DNA of 5,840 nucleotides, taken from the NCBI GenBank assembly GCA_002401655.1, contig NVTT01000108.1, positions 1 to 5,840 on the forward strand. The letters are read 5' to 3'. Under the pieces are notes generated by a model. The model was not told the DNA's origin, ran no database searches, and worked only from the letters and a program-made list of their open reading frames with translations. Shown here piece after piece: positions 1 through 5,840 of this stretch (position 1 is the stretch's first letter; every line of letters starts with the position of its first letter). The translations under genes and the position numbers were made by a program. This stretch comes from Gammaproteobacteria bacterium (GTDB taxonomy: Bacteria > Pseudomonadota > Gammaproteobacteria > Enterobacterales > Kangiellaceae).

Positions 1-1
1 G

Positions 2-88
2 ACATTGTATTTAAAAATTTTAGTGGATATTGAACCGTATTATATTCGTAAATTCGATGACTTTAAAGATAAAGAAAAAAACAGATAG
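2..88 (+). CDS. possible C-terminal end of an unrecognised protein (5' part outside the window)
   Basis: An open frame enters from the left edge and runs 28 codons to a TAG at 86-88. The tail is hydrophobic at first (LYLKILVDI), then contains EPYYIRKF and ends in a highly charged stretch (DDFKDKEKNR), a plausible soluble protein C-terminus. I do not recognise a family from so few residues. In its favour, the frame ends just before the repeat element at 92-198, and such elements often sit directly behind genes. Against it, an open stretch of this length in AT-rich DNA can occur by chance. If real, the gene converges on ald. Confidence 0.3.
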   Translation, partial: TLYLKILVDIEPYYIRKFDDFKDKEKNR

Positions 89-91
89 TAA

Positions 92-198
92 TTTACCACA
101 GAGGACACAGAGGACACAGAGAAGACAAGGTTAAATAACACTCTCGTTCTTAATGTATCAGATGAAGTTTTCTTTTACTCTGTAACCTCTGTGGTAAA
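92..198. repeat. small palindromic intergenic repeat (MITE/REP-like) with 9-bp tandem units
   Basis: The ends form an inverted repeat. TTTACCACAGAGG at 92-104 is the exact reverse complement of 186-198, and the match extends to 19 of 21 bases (92-112 against 178-198). The left arm also contains three head-to-tail 9-bp units: CACAGAGGA (97-105), CACAGAGGA (106-114) and CACAGAGAA (115-123). The right arm keeps only two degenerate units. The 65-bp centre has no reading frame of note. No target-site duplication is visible at the borders. It lies between the end of ald and a possible convergent gene end. From memory, ACCACAGAGG-ACACAGAG type motifs recur in intergenic regions of many bacterial genomes; copy number here is unknown. 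Read on the minus strand it could fold downstream of ald and is followed by a T-rich run (complement of 74-81), so it might also end ald transcription, but the large loop makes it a poor classical terminator. Confidence 0.65.
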
Positions 199-217
199 GT
201 CTTGTATCTTTTATTTT

Positions 218-1336
218 TTACATATTAATTGCATCATTTGGATCAACATAGTCAAATCCAAGATTGTCAGCAACGCTATGGCAGGTCACTACGCCTTTAT
301 GTACATTTAAACCATTCATTAAATGTGCATCTTTTTCAAGTGCCGCTTTGTAACCGTTATTGGCAATACTGATGATGTAAGGAAGCGTCGCATTGTTTAA
401 CGCGAAGGTTGATGTTCTTGGCACCGCTCCAGGCATATTCGCTACACAATAATGCACAACATCGTCAACAATATAGGTAGGATCATCATGGGTTGTTGCT
501 TTTGATGTGGCGAAACAACCGCCTTGATCAATTGCAACATCAACCACAGCAGCTCCGGGCTTCATGCGTTTAATCATGTCTTCGGTGACTAGTTTTGGAG
601 CGGCCGCGCCTGGAATAAGTACGCTCCCGATGACTAAGTCGGCTGATAAAACGTGTTGCTCTAAAGCGTCTTTGCTAGAGAAAACGGTTTCTAGTTGAGC
701 ACCAAATTGAGCATCGAGTTTTCTTAATACGTCAATAGAGCGGTCAAGAATCACTACATTAGCGCCCATTCCAATTGCCATTTGAGCAGCGTTTGAACCA
801 ACTACACCGCCACCGATGATAACAACTTTTGCCGGTGACACACCTGGAACACCACCTAACAACATACCAAGACCTGCATTTGATTTTTCTAAACATTGAG
901 CGCCAGCCTGTATTGACATACGTCCTGCCACTTCCGACATTGGGGCTAATAAAGGCAAACTACCATTATTCGCTGTCACTGTTTCATAAGCAATACAAAC
1001 CGCTTTACTAGCGATTAGATCTTTGGTTTGGGGTAAATCAGGTGCTAAATGTAAGTAAGTAAATAAAATTTGATCTTCTCTAAGCATTGCACGTTCATTG
1101 GTTAATGGCTCTTTTACTTTGACAATCATTTCAGCTTGAGCAAAGACTTCTTCTGCGCTGTTTTTAATTTCAGCGCCGGCATCGATGTAAGCTTGGTCAT
1201 CAAACCCAATGCCGTTGCCTGCTTTGGTTTCAACAATGACTTGATGCCCGTGGCTAATTAGTTCTCTAGCACTTGCGGGAATCATTCCAACACGGTATTC
1301 GTGGTTTTTTATCTCTTTAGGTACACCGATTAACAT
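218..1336 (-). CDS. ald: alanine dehydrogenase (NAD-dependent)
   Basis: A 372-residue cytosolic enzyme that catalyses the reversible NAD-dependent deamination of L-alanine to pyruvate and ammonium. It lets the cell use alanine as carbon and nitrogen source or make alanine from pyruvate. The length is normal for the family. The N-terminus reads MLIGVPKEIKNHEYRVGMIP, the family signature. Residues known to be important in the mycobacterial enzyme fall at matching positions: Arg15, Lys75 (in KVKEPL) and His96 (in YLHLAPD) for pyruvate/alanine, and Asp270 (in VAIDQGG). The Rossmann NAD-binding loop is GGGVVGSNAA at 175-184, with Asp198 at the end of the second strand, as expected for NAD rather than NADP. 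MPGAVPRTST at 301-310 is the second family signature. The ATG start is supported by TGGAGA eight bases upstream. The gene is divergent from lrp, which suggests Lrp control. Residues NHEYRVG, the lengths and the signatures exclude the related lysine-ketoglutarate and transhydrogenase alpha proteins. Confidence 0.97.
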   Translation of the reverse strand: MLIGVPKEIKNHEYRVGMIPASARELISHGHQVIVETKAGNGIGFDDQAYIDAGAEIKNSAEEVFAQAEMIVKVKEPLTNERAMLREDQILFTYLHLAPDLPQTKDLIASKAVCIAYETVTANNGSLPLLAPMSEVAGRMSIQAGAQCLEKSNAGLGMLLGGVPGVSPAKVVIIGGGVVGSNAAQMAIGMGANVVILDRSIDVLRKLDAQFGAQLETVFSSKDALEQHVLSADLVIGSVLIPGAAAPKLVTEDMIKRMKPGAAVVDVAIDQGGCFATSKATTHDDPTYIVDDVVHYCVANMPGAVPRTSTFALNNATLPYIISIANNGYKAALEKDAHLMNGLNVHKGVVTCHSVADNLGFDYVDPNDAINM

Positions 1337-1344
1337 TTCTTTAT

Positions 1345-1350
1345 TCTCCA
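1345..1350 (-). promoter_or_regulatory. ribosome binding site of ald
   Basis: On the minus strand this reads TGGAGA, eight bases before the ATG at 1336-1334. It is the strongest Shine-Dalgarno sequence in the window and fixes the ald start. A perfect 10-bp palindrome, GTTTTAAAAC (1351-1360), lies immediately upstream; it may be chance. Confidence 0.8.
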
Positions 1351-1395
1351 GTTTTAAAACAGGTCAAGGCAAACAATCTAATACGAAGTAATTCG

Positions 1396-1418
1396 CTAGT
1401 TTACAGCGCTTTAACTAG
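1396..1418. promoter_or_regulatory. inverted repeat in the ald leader, possible operator
   Basis: CTAGTT (1396-1401) and AACTAG (1413-1418) are exact reverse complements separated by 11 bases; one further pair matches inside, giving 7 of 11 pairs. It lies in the likely untranslated leader of ald, about 60-80 bases before its start codon. It could be a second regulator site or a weak hairpin. A six-base repeat in a 199-base AT-rich region may also be chance. Confidence 0.25.
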
Positions 1419-1435
1419 ATATTTCGACTTTAATA

Positions 1436-1464
1436 GATATATATACGATATATAATATCGTAAA
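1436..1464 (-). promoter_or_regulatory. candidate ald promoter
   Basis: On the minus strand, TTTACG (complement of 1459-1464) and TATATC (complement of 1436-1441) are 17 bases apart, giving an acceptable but imperfect sigma-70 -35/-10 pair. The -35 lies inside the right half of the palindrome at 1444-1462, so a protein bound there would meet RNA polymerase directly. The region is so AT-rich that other -10 choices exist, and the leader would be about 95 bases long. Confidence 0.25.
1444..1462. promoter_or_regulatory. perfect palindrome between ald and lrp, candidate Lrp-type operator
   Basis: TACGATAT (1444-1451) and ATATCGTA (1455-1462) are exact inverted copies around a three-base centre. 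The AT-rich core (TATATAATA) resembles the middle of the E. coli Lrp consensus YAGHAWATTWTDCTR; about 10 of 15 positions agree when centred, with the outer bases differing. It sits near the middle of the divergent region, 27 bases before the lrp -10 box and overlapping the candidate ald promoter. This suits autoregulation of lrp and control of ald by a single regulator. Binding by Lrp is inference; the palindrome itself is plain in the sequence. Confidence 0.45.
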
Positions 1465-1488
1465 CGTGTATTTATATAGTTATAAATG

Positions 1489-1494
1489 TATAAT
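1489..1494 (+). promoter_or_regulatory. -10 box of the lrp promoter
   Basis: TATAAT, a perfect sigma-70 -10 hexamer, lies 41 bases before the lrp start codon and would give a leader of about 35 bases. No good -35 hexamer stands 16-18 bases upstream (1465-1472 reads CGTGTATT), which suggests a promoter that depends on an activator or is otherwise weak. The AT-rich setting makes a chance match possible. Confidence 0.45.
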
Positions 1495-1535
1495 CATTAG
1501 ATTCTCTCTCAATCTTTCTAACGGTGGCGTTTTAA

Positions 1536-2012
1536 ATGGCGGTAAACAATGCAGAAATTGATAGGATCGATAAATCGATACTTAGAGAGTTGCAAGCGCA
1601 TGGTCGTTTAGCTAATGTCGAGCTAGCAAGACGCGTTGGTTTAAGCCCTACGCCTTGTTTAGAAAGAGTTAAAAGATTGGAGTCTAGTGGCTTTATTACT
1701 GGATACGAAGCTGTTTTATCACCTCAAAAACTACAAGCGTCTTTATTACTTTTTGTAGAAATTCGACTTAATCACACCTCACCTGATGTCTTTAAGGACT
1801 TCAAAAAGGCTGTGATCGAATTACCTCAAGTGTTAGAGTGTCACTTAGTTTCCGGTGATTTTGACTACCTAGTTAAAGCAAGAGTCGCAGATATGGTTTC
1901 ATACCGAGTTTTATTAGGAGAGACCCTTTTAACCTTACCAGGTGTTAGCGCATCAAGAACTTATGTGGTTATGGAAGAGGTTAAAGAAAGCCGAGCTTTA
2001 CAAATAAACTAA
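1536..2012 (+). CDS. lrp: leucine-responsive regulatory protein, Lrp/AsnC family
   Basis: A 158-residue DNA-binding global regulator of amino-acid metabolism that acts as an octamer/hexadecamer and responds to leucine and, more weakly, alanine. It aligns without gaps to E. coli Lrp (164 residues) with an offset of four. The N-terminal winged helix-turn-helix covers about 8-60, with recognition segment RVGLSPTPCLERVKRLE at 33-49 almost identical to E. coli. The C-terminal RAM effector domain spans about 66-150. Positions where E. coli mutations change the leucine response are all kept: Leu104, Asp110 (in SGDFDY), Met120 and Tyr143-Val144-Val145. This and its place directly before ftsK mark it as true Lrp rather than a specific paralogue such as AsnC or a BkdR-type protein. 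GGTGG at 1523-1527 is a modest ribosome site eight bases before the ATG. The first residues are shorter than in E. coli, where the lysine-rich tail is also variable. It probably regulates itself and the divergent ald. Confidence 0.96.
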   Translation: MAVNNAEIDRIDKSILRELQAHGRLANVELARRVGLSPTPCLERVKRLESSGFITGYEAVLSPQKLQASLLLFVEIRLNHTSPDVFKDFKKAVIELPQVLECHLVSGDFDYLVKARVADMVSYRVLLGETLLTLPGVSASRTYVVMEEVKESRALQIN

Positions 2013-2074
2013 TTCACTAACATTGTCATTTAAATCATTTTCGCTACTTAATCTAAGACCTTATTTATTAAAAT

Positions 2075-4399
2075 ATGAACGAATTATCTAAACAAAATAA
2101 CATGAAAGGCAGTAATAATCCTGTAGCAGATATTCTTATGATCAGGGTTAAAGAAGGCAGCTTCATTTTGCTTGTCGCTATTTCTGTTTTTCTTCTTATT
2201 TCTTTAATTAGCTTTTCTCCCAATGATCCGGGGTGGACTTTGGCAACCTCAGTAACAGAAGTTGAAAATGCTAGTGGTAGAGCAGGCGCTTGGTTTTCTA
2301 GTCGCTTTTTACACCTGTTTGGTTATTTGGCGTTTATATTTCCCTTTATGGTGATTTATTCAGGTTACTTGTTATTTAGAGAGCGAAAAAACACATTACC
2401 CAATAGTTTTATGTTTTGGTTTTTTCGTTTATTTGGATTGGTTTTTACACTTTTATTAGGTGCTTCAATTTCTTCACTACATTTTGTAGAACCGGATATG
2501 GCTGATTCTTATTTATCCGGTGGAATCGTCGGCAAATTATTATCGGATTTATTAGTTTCTTGGTTTAATTCTATTGGCGCCACATTATTATTATTAGCAT
2601 CATTTTTCGCATCAATGACTTTATTTACGGGCATCTCTTGGTTTCAATTAATGGATTGGATTGGAAAAAACACTTTAAATTTATTTGCATGGTTAGCAAG
2701 TATATATCGAGAGCGTTTGGATAAATATCGTGATAATAAAGCGCAAAAAGAAGTTCAGGTTAAACGTGATGAAACGTTTCATCGAAAACGCATAGAGATA
2801 GAAAAAAGAAAACCAGTCAAAATTGAAAAAGAAGTGAAGCGAATTGAGCCAAGTTTAAGAGTTGAAAAAGAGCGTCAGAGTAATTTGTTTGATGAGCCGG
2901 TGATAGGCGAGCTTCCTCAAGTGAGACTATTGGACGAACCTCAACCGCCTCAACATAGTTTGTCGGACGAAACCTTAGAAGCTATGTCGCGTTTGGTTGA
3001 ATTAAAGTTAGCAGATTTTGGTGTAACTGCGGTGGTCGTTGCCGTTCATCCCGGGCCGGTTATTACTCGTTTTGAACTTGATTTAGCCGCCGGAATAAAA
3101 GTCGCAAAAATTTCAGGACTCGCTAAAGATATGGCTAGAGCGATGTCGACATCAAGCGTACGTGTAGTCGAAGTAATTCCGGGTAAACCTTACATTGGTA
3201 TTGAAATTCCTAACGAAAACAGAGAGATTGTTCGCTTAAAAGAAGTGATTGCCAGTAAAACTTTTGATCAGTCGAAGTCACATTTAACGATGGTATTAGG
3301 TAAAGATATTTCGGGTGCACCGTTCGTGATTGATCTGATTAAAATGCCTCATTTATTGGTGGCAGGAACCACTGGTTCTGGAAAGTCGGTTGGGCTTAAT
3401 GCGATGCTAGTCAGTATTTTATATAAGTCTTCGCCCGAAGAAGTCCGTATGATCATGATAGATCCGAAAATGTTAGAACTTTCAGTTTACGAGGGTATTC
3501 CGCATTTACTAACACCGGTTGTTACTGATATGAAAGAGGCCGCTAACTCTTTACGATGGGCGGTTGCAGAAATGGAAAGACGTTATCAATTAATGTCTGC
3601 TTTGGGAGTGAGGAATTTAGCGGGTTTTAATAAAAAAATTACCGATGCGATTGCTCGAGGCGAGCCATTAAAAGATCCGATTTGGAAACCAACCGATGGA
3701 TTAGAGGAGGAAGCACCTGAATTAACCACCTTGCCTAAAATCGTCATAGTAATTGATGAACTTGCCGATATGATGATGATTGTTGGCAAAAAAGTTGAAG
3801 AATTAATTGCCCGAATCGCACAAAAAGCAAGAGCCGCAGGCATTCATCTTATACTGGCGACACAACGTCCTTCGGTGGATGTTATAACGGGATTAATCAA
3901 AGCCAATATTCCTTCACGAATAGCTTTTCAAGTTTCTTCAAAAATAGATTCTCGAACCATTTTAGATCAAATGGGCGCCGAGCAATTATTAGGGCAAGGT
4001 GATATGTTATATCTTCCCGGAGGAACCAGTATTCCTACTCGAGTACATGGTGCCTTTGTCGATGATGATGAAGTGCATCGAGTAGTGGCCGATTGGAAAA
4101 AGAGAGGCTCGCCAGTTTATGAAGACTCGATCACCGCTGGTGCACCGGAAACTGATATTCCTGGTATGAGTGGACCGGAAGGCGAAAATGCAGAAGAGCA
4201 AGATGAGTTATACGATCATGCGATACAAATTGTTACAGAAACGCGTAGAGCATCTATTTCTGGTGTTCAACGACGACTGAAGATTGGTTATAATAGAGCT
4301 GCTCGAATGATTGAAGCCATGGAAGCTGCGGGGGTGGTTTCTGCGATGCAATCTAATGGTTCGCGCGAGGTATTAGCGCCACCACCACCACCTGCGTAA
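2075..4399 (+). CDS. ftsK: DNA translocase FtsK, compact form
   Basis: A 774-residue septal membrane protein and DNA pump that clears chromosome termini at division and activates XerCD recombination at dif. The N-terminal membrane domain has about four helices (near 28-46, 80-101, 112-135, 167-187). A charged Lys/Arg/Glu-rich linker covers about 210-295. The alpha/beta motor follows, with Walker A GTTGSGKS at 431-438, Walker [11 protein letters not shown] at 556-565 and the FtsK/SpoIIIE segment [20 protein letters not shown] at 594-613. The gamma winged-helix domain (about 708-768) carries [18 protein letters not shown], matching the E. coli part that reads KOPS and contacts XerD. The end, [12 protein letters not shown], resembles the E. 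coli [10 protein letters not shown] tail. E. coli FtsK is about 1330 residues; nearly all the difference is in the linker, so this form is nearer the size of SpoIIIE. No clear ribosome site precedes the ATG; Met10 (2102) has none either, so the longer form was kept. It starts 62 bases after lrp with no terminator between. Confidence 0.97.
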   Translation: MNELSKQNNMKGSNNPVADILMIRVKEGSFILLVAISVFLLISLISFSPNDPGWTLATSVTEVENASGRAGAWFSSRFLHLFGYLAFIFPFMVIYSGYLLFRERKNTLPNSFMFWFFRLFGLVFTLLLGASISSLHFVEPDMADSYLSGGIVGKLLSDLLVSWFNSIGATLLLLASFFASMTLFTGISWFQLMDWIGKNTLNLFAWLASIYRERLDKYRDNKAQKEVQVKRDETFHRKRIEIEKRKPVKIEKEVKRIEPSLRVEKERQSNLFDEPVIGELPQVRLLDEPQPPQHSLSDETLEAMSRLVELKLADFGVTAVVVAVHPGPVITRFELDLAAGIKVAKISGLAKDMARAMSTSSVRVVEVIPGKPYIGIEIPNENREIVRLKEVIASKTFDQSKSHLTMVLGKDISGAPFVIDLIKMPHLLVAGTTGSGKSVGLNAMLVSILYKSSPEEVRMIMIDPKMLELSVYEGIPHLLTPVVTDMKEAANSLRWAVAEMERRYQLMSALGVRNLAGFNKKITDAIARGEPLKDPIWKPTDGLEEEAPELTTLPKIVIVIDELADMMMIVGKKVEELIARIAQKARAAGIHLILATQRPSVDVITGLIKANIPSRIAFQVSSKIDSRTILDQMGAEQLLGQGDMLYLPGGTSIPTRVHGAFVDDDEVHRVVADWKKRGSPVYEDSITAGAPETDIPGMSGPEGENAEEQDELYDHAIQIVTETRRASISGVQRRLKIGYNRAARMIEAMEAAGVVSAMQSNGSREVLAPPPPPA

Positions 4400-4461
4400 T
4401 TTGCTTATAGCATTATTGAGCAAGAAGTCTGAATCAAACAGTCGGTAGCAAAAAGAACATT

Positions 4462-4465
4462 GGAA
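4462..4465 (+). promoter_or_regulatory. ribosome binding site that decides the lolA start
   Basis: GGAA lies six bases before the ATG at 4472. The frame could be extended to a TTG at 4460, but that TTG overlaps this site and has only a weak AAGA upstream. The ATG also gives a cleaner signal peptide (MKQK...). I therefore start lolA at 4472. Confidence 0.6.
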
Positions 4466-4471
4466 ATAACC

Positions 4472-5188
4472 ATGAAACAAAAATACATTGTCACTATTAG
4501 TTATGTTTTACTTTATATATTGCTGAGCTTATCTCTCTTTGTGGATGGCGTTAACGCAGAAGAAAATAAAGGTTTATCTTCTGAAAAAAATGCAGATGAA
4601 ATGCTAACGGATATTAGTGATGCTAAAACCTTAGTCGAGGTTTTAAATGCGACAAGAACCTATCAGGCGGATTTTAAACAAAGTGTTTTCCGAGATGACT
4701 CTGTCGCTCCCGACGTGACCACTGGGCGATTTTTGATACATCGTCCGAACCATTTTAAGTGGCATACTAAAACGGATTACGAACAAGTTATTATCGCTGA
4801 CGGCGATCACCTTTGGACCTATGATCCAGATTTAGAACAAGTGACTATTCAAAATCAAAATGTGGTGTTAACAAACTCACCAATTCTTTTATTAACTAGT
4901 AGTGTTGAAGAATTGGTCAAGGTTTACGATATTCAAAGAATCAAAAACACACTGGACGTCAATGAGTTATTGTTTTTATTAAAGCCTAAAGAAAATAGTC
5001 TGTTTGAGAGTGTTCATATTTTGATTAAAAATCAAAATATCACAGAATTATTTTTGACTGATGCGCTAGGTAGTAAAACAAGTGTTGAATTTTTTAATGT
5101 GCTACGTAATGAAAAAATTGACGTAAAAGAATTTGTTTTTGAAACACCTGAAGGAACGGATGTAATTGATTCACGTGAAAGCTTTTAA
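4472..5188 (+). CDS. lolA: outer-membrane lipoprotein carrier protein LolA
   Basis: A 238-residue periplasmic chaperone that takes lipoproteins from the LolCDE exporter in the inner membrane and hands them to LolB in the outer membrane. It begins with a Sec signal peptide: basic start MKQK, hydrophobic stretch about 5-23, likely cleavage after VNA (Ala29). There is no lipobox cysteine, so it is soluble. The family core shows ADFKQSV (66-72), GRFLIHRPNHFKW (85-97), ADGDHLWTYDPDLEQVT (109-125) and the C-terminal FVFETPEGTDVIDS (221-234). Arg91 in the HRPNHFKW segment corresponds to the functionally important Arg43 of mature E. coli LolA. E. coli LolA is 203 residues. The extra length here is a longer signal peptide plus a roughly 20-residue acidic, hydrophilic stretch (about 30-50) before the core. 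It lies 72 bases after ftsK and 22 before rarA, the conserved order. An upstream TTG at 4460 would add four residues but is less likely. Confidence 0.95.
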   Translation: MKQKYIVTISYVLLYILLSLSLFVDGVNAEENKGLSSEKNADEMLTDISDAKTLVEVLNATRTYQADFKQSVFRDDSVAPDVTTGRFLIHRPNHFKWHTKTDYEQVIIADGDHLWTYDPDLEQVTIQNQNVVLTNSPILLLTSSVEELVKVYDIQRIKNTLDVNELLFLLKPKENSLFESVHILIKNQNITELFLTDALGSKTSVEFFNVLRNEKIDVKEFVFETPEGTDVIDSRESF

Positions 5189-5210
5189 TTTGTAGACGAT
5201 TAATCACTTT

Positions 5211-5840
5211 ATGCCTGATCTATTTTCCAATTCTTTTGAGACTGAACATGCCAAAACAGGTATGTCTAAGAGCGTTCCATTAGCCTCGAGAATGAGACCA
5301 CAGTCATTGTCCGAATATGCGGGACAAACTCATTTATTTAAACCGGGCAAACCTTTATACGAAGCGATTACCCAATCAAAACCTCACTCAATGCTTTTAT
5401 GGGGACCTCCCGGAACCGGAAAGACCACTTTGGCGAGAATTGTAGCGAATCATTGTGATTGTTTTTTTATTTCAATTTCAGCAGTTTTAGGTAGTGTAAA
5501 AGATATTCGAGCGGCAGTTGAGCAAGCACTATATAAAAAACAACAGGGTATTCAAACATTATTATTCGTTGATGAAGTTCACCGTTTTAATAAAGCTCAG
5601 CAGGATGCATTTTTGCCTTATGTAGAAGATGGAACGTTTATATTCATTGGCGCTACAACAGAAAACCCTTCTTTTGAAGTAAATAATGCCTTGCTTTCAA
5701 GAGCTAAAACTTACGTACTAAAATCACTCACTCAATCCGATCTGAAAAATGTTTTAAATAGAGCTATATCGGATAAAGAGCATGGTTACGGTGATATCAA
5801 GTTATCCGTTAATGAAAACGGTATAAACATTTTAACCCAA
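5211..5840 (+). CDS. rarA: replication-associated recombination protein A, AAA+ ATPase (5' 210 codons; runs off the window)
   Basis: The N-terminal 210 residues of an enzyme usually near 445, related to eukaryotic WRNIP1/Mgs1. It is a clamp-loader-like AAA+ ATPase acting at stalled replication forks and single-strand ends. Visible motifs: [20 protein letters not shown] (23-42), Walker A GPPGTGKT (65-72), Walker [11 protein letters not shown] (117-126) followed by [15 protein letters not shown], sensor 1 [12 protein letters not shown] (147-158) and the arginine finger LLSRA (161-165). These match E. coli RarA closely, distinguishing it from RuvB and from DnaX. The tetramerisation domain is beyond the window. 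The ATG at 5211 has no clear ribosome site; it lies 22 bases after the lolA stop, so translation may be coupled or rely on the AT-rich leader. Met18 and Met28 are alternative starts, but the N-terminal MPDLF and the family's usual extension before PLA-R-RP favour Met1. The frame is open to the last base, so the break is the window edge and not a mutation. Confidence 0.96.
   Translation, partial: MPDLFSNSFETEHAKTGMSKSVPLASRMRPQSLSEYAGQTHLFKPGKPLYEAITQSKPHSMLLWGPPGTGKTTLARIVANHCDCFFISISAVLGSVKDIRAAVEQALYKKQQGIQTLLFVDEVHRFNKAQQDAFLPYVEDGTFIFIGATTENPSFEVNNALLSRAKTYVLKSLTQSDLKNVLNRAISDKEHGYGDIKLSVNENGINILTQ

Noticed and set aside
829..1011. 60-codon open frame on the + strand opposite ald
   Set aside because: It lies wholly inside ald, which has full-length, motif-complete homology on the other strand; the short frame has no recognisable features.
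1351..1360. GTTTTAAAAC perfect palindrome just upstream of the ald ribosome site
   Set aside because: Ten AT-rich bases can be palindromic by chance here, and it is close to the start codon with no partner site; noted in the ald ribosome-site entry only.
1566..1579. Two ATCGAT palindromes two bases apart at the start of lrp
   Set aside because: They encode the conserved DRIDKSI segment of Lrp (Asp-Arg-Ile-Asp in E. coli too), so the coding constraint explains the sequence.
3586..3843. 85-codon open frame on the minus strand inside ftsK
   Set aside because: It is antisense to the conserved motor domain of ftsK, with low-complexity Ser/Ile composition typical of a shadow frame.
4007..4201. 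64-codon open frame on the minus strand near the end of ftsK
   Set aside because: Antisense to a conserved coding region, with no ribosome site or family signature.
4376..4399. Five consecutive prolines at the end of FtsK
   Set aside because: The FtsK family commonly ends in [12 protein letters not shown] sequence, so this is a slight extension of a normal tail rather than a frameshift or oddity.
4401..4422. TTGCT...AGCAA possible hairpin after ftsK
   Set aside because: Only a five-base stem with a 12-base loop and no T run follows, so it is not a credible terminator.
1..5840. CRISPR array, tRNA, rRNA, phage or toxin-antitoxin genes
   Set aside because: Looked for on both strands; no regularly spaced repeats, no tRNA-like cloverleaf sequence and no unexplained long reading frames remain once the core genes are placed.

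Overview
The window is an AT-rich stretch of chromosome, about 40% G+C by eye. It carries the gene neighbourhood ald (divergent) / lrp - ftsK - lolA - rarA. The lrp-ftsK-lolA-rarA order is a conserved chromosomal block in Gammaproteobacteria. An alanine dehydrogenase gene divergent from lrp is, as far as I remember, typical of Vibrio, Shewanella and related marine lineages; E. coli has trxB there instead. The Lrp and RarA proteins read as clear gammaproteobacterial orthologues. The host is therefore probably a low-GC, likely marine or aquatic gammaproteobacterium; I cannot name the genus.

Layout. Positions 2-88 may be the last codons of an unrecognised gene on the + strand. Positions 92-198 hold a short repeat element with inverted ends and internal 9-bp tandem units, sitting between the 3' ends of that possible gene and ald. 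Positions 218-1336 (-) are ald. Positions 1337-1535 are the divergent control region, with a perfect 8+8 palindrome, a second weaker inverted repeat and a TATAAT box for lrp. Then follow lrp (1536-2012), ftsK (2075-4399), lolA (4472-5188) and the first 210 codons of rarA (5211 to the window end), all on the + strand with gaps of 62, 72 and 22 bp. No convincing intrinsic terminator lies between them.

How the parts work together. Ald interconverts L-alanine and pyruvate, and Lrp senses leucine/alanine-type amino acids, so the shared intergenic region is a natural place for Lrp to control ald and itself. FtsK (septal DNA translocase), LolA (periplasmic lipoprotein carrier) and RarA (replication-fork AAA+ ATPase) have unrelated jobs; their linkage is a conserved order rather than a pathway.

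I found no sign of an undescribed system. The window is mostly ordinary core chromosome. The points most worth a second look are the repeat element at 92-198, the palindrome in the ald/lrp control region, and the short FtsK linker.
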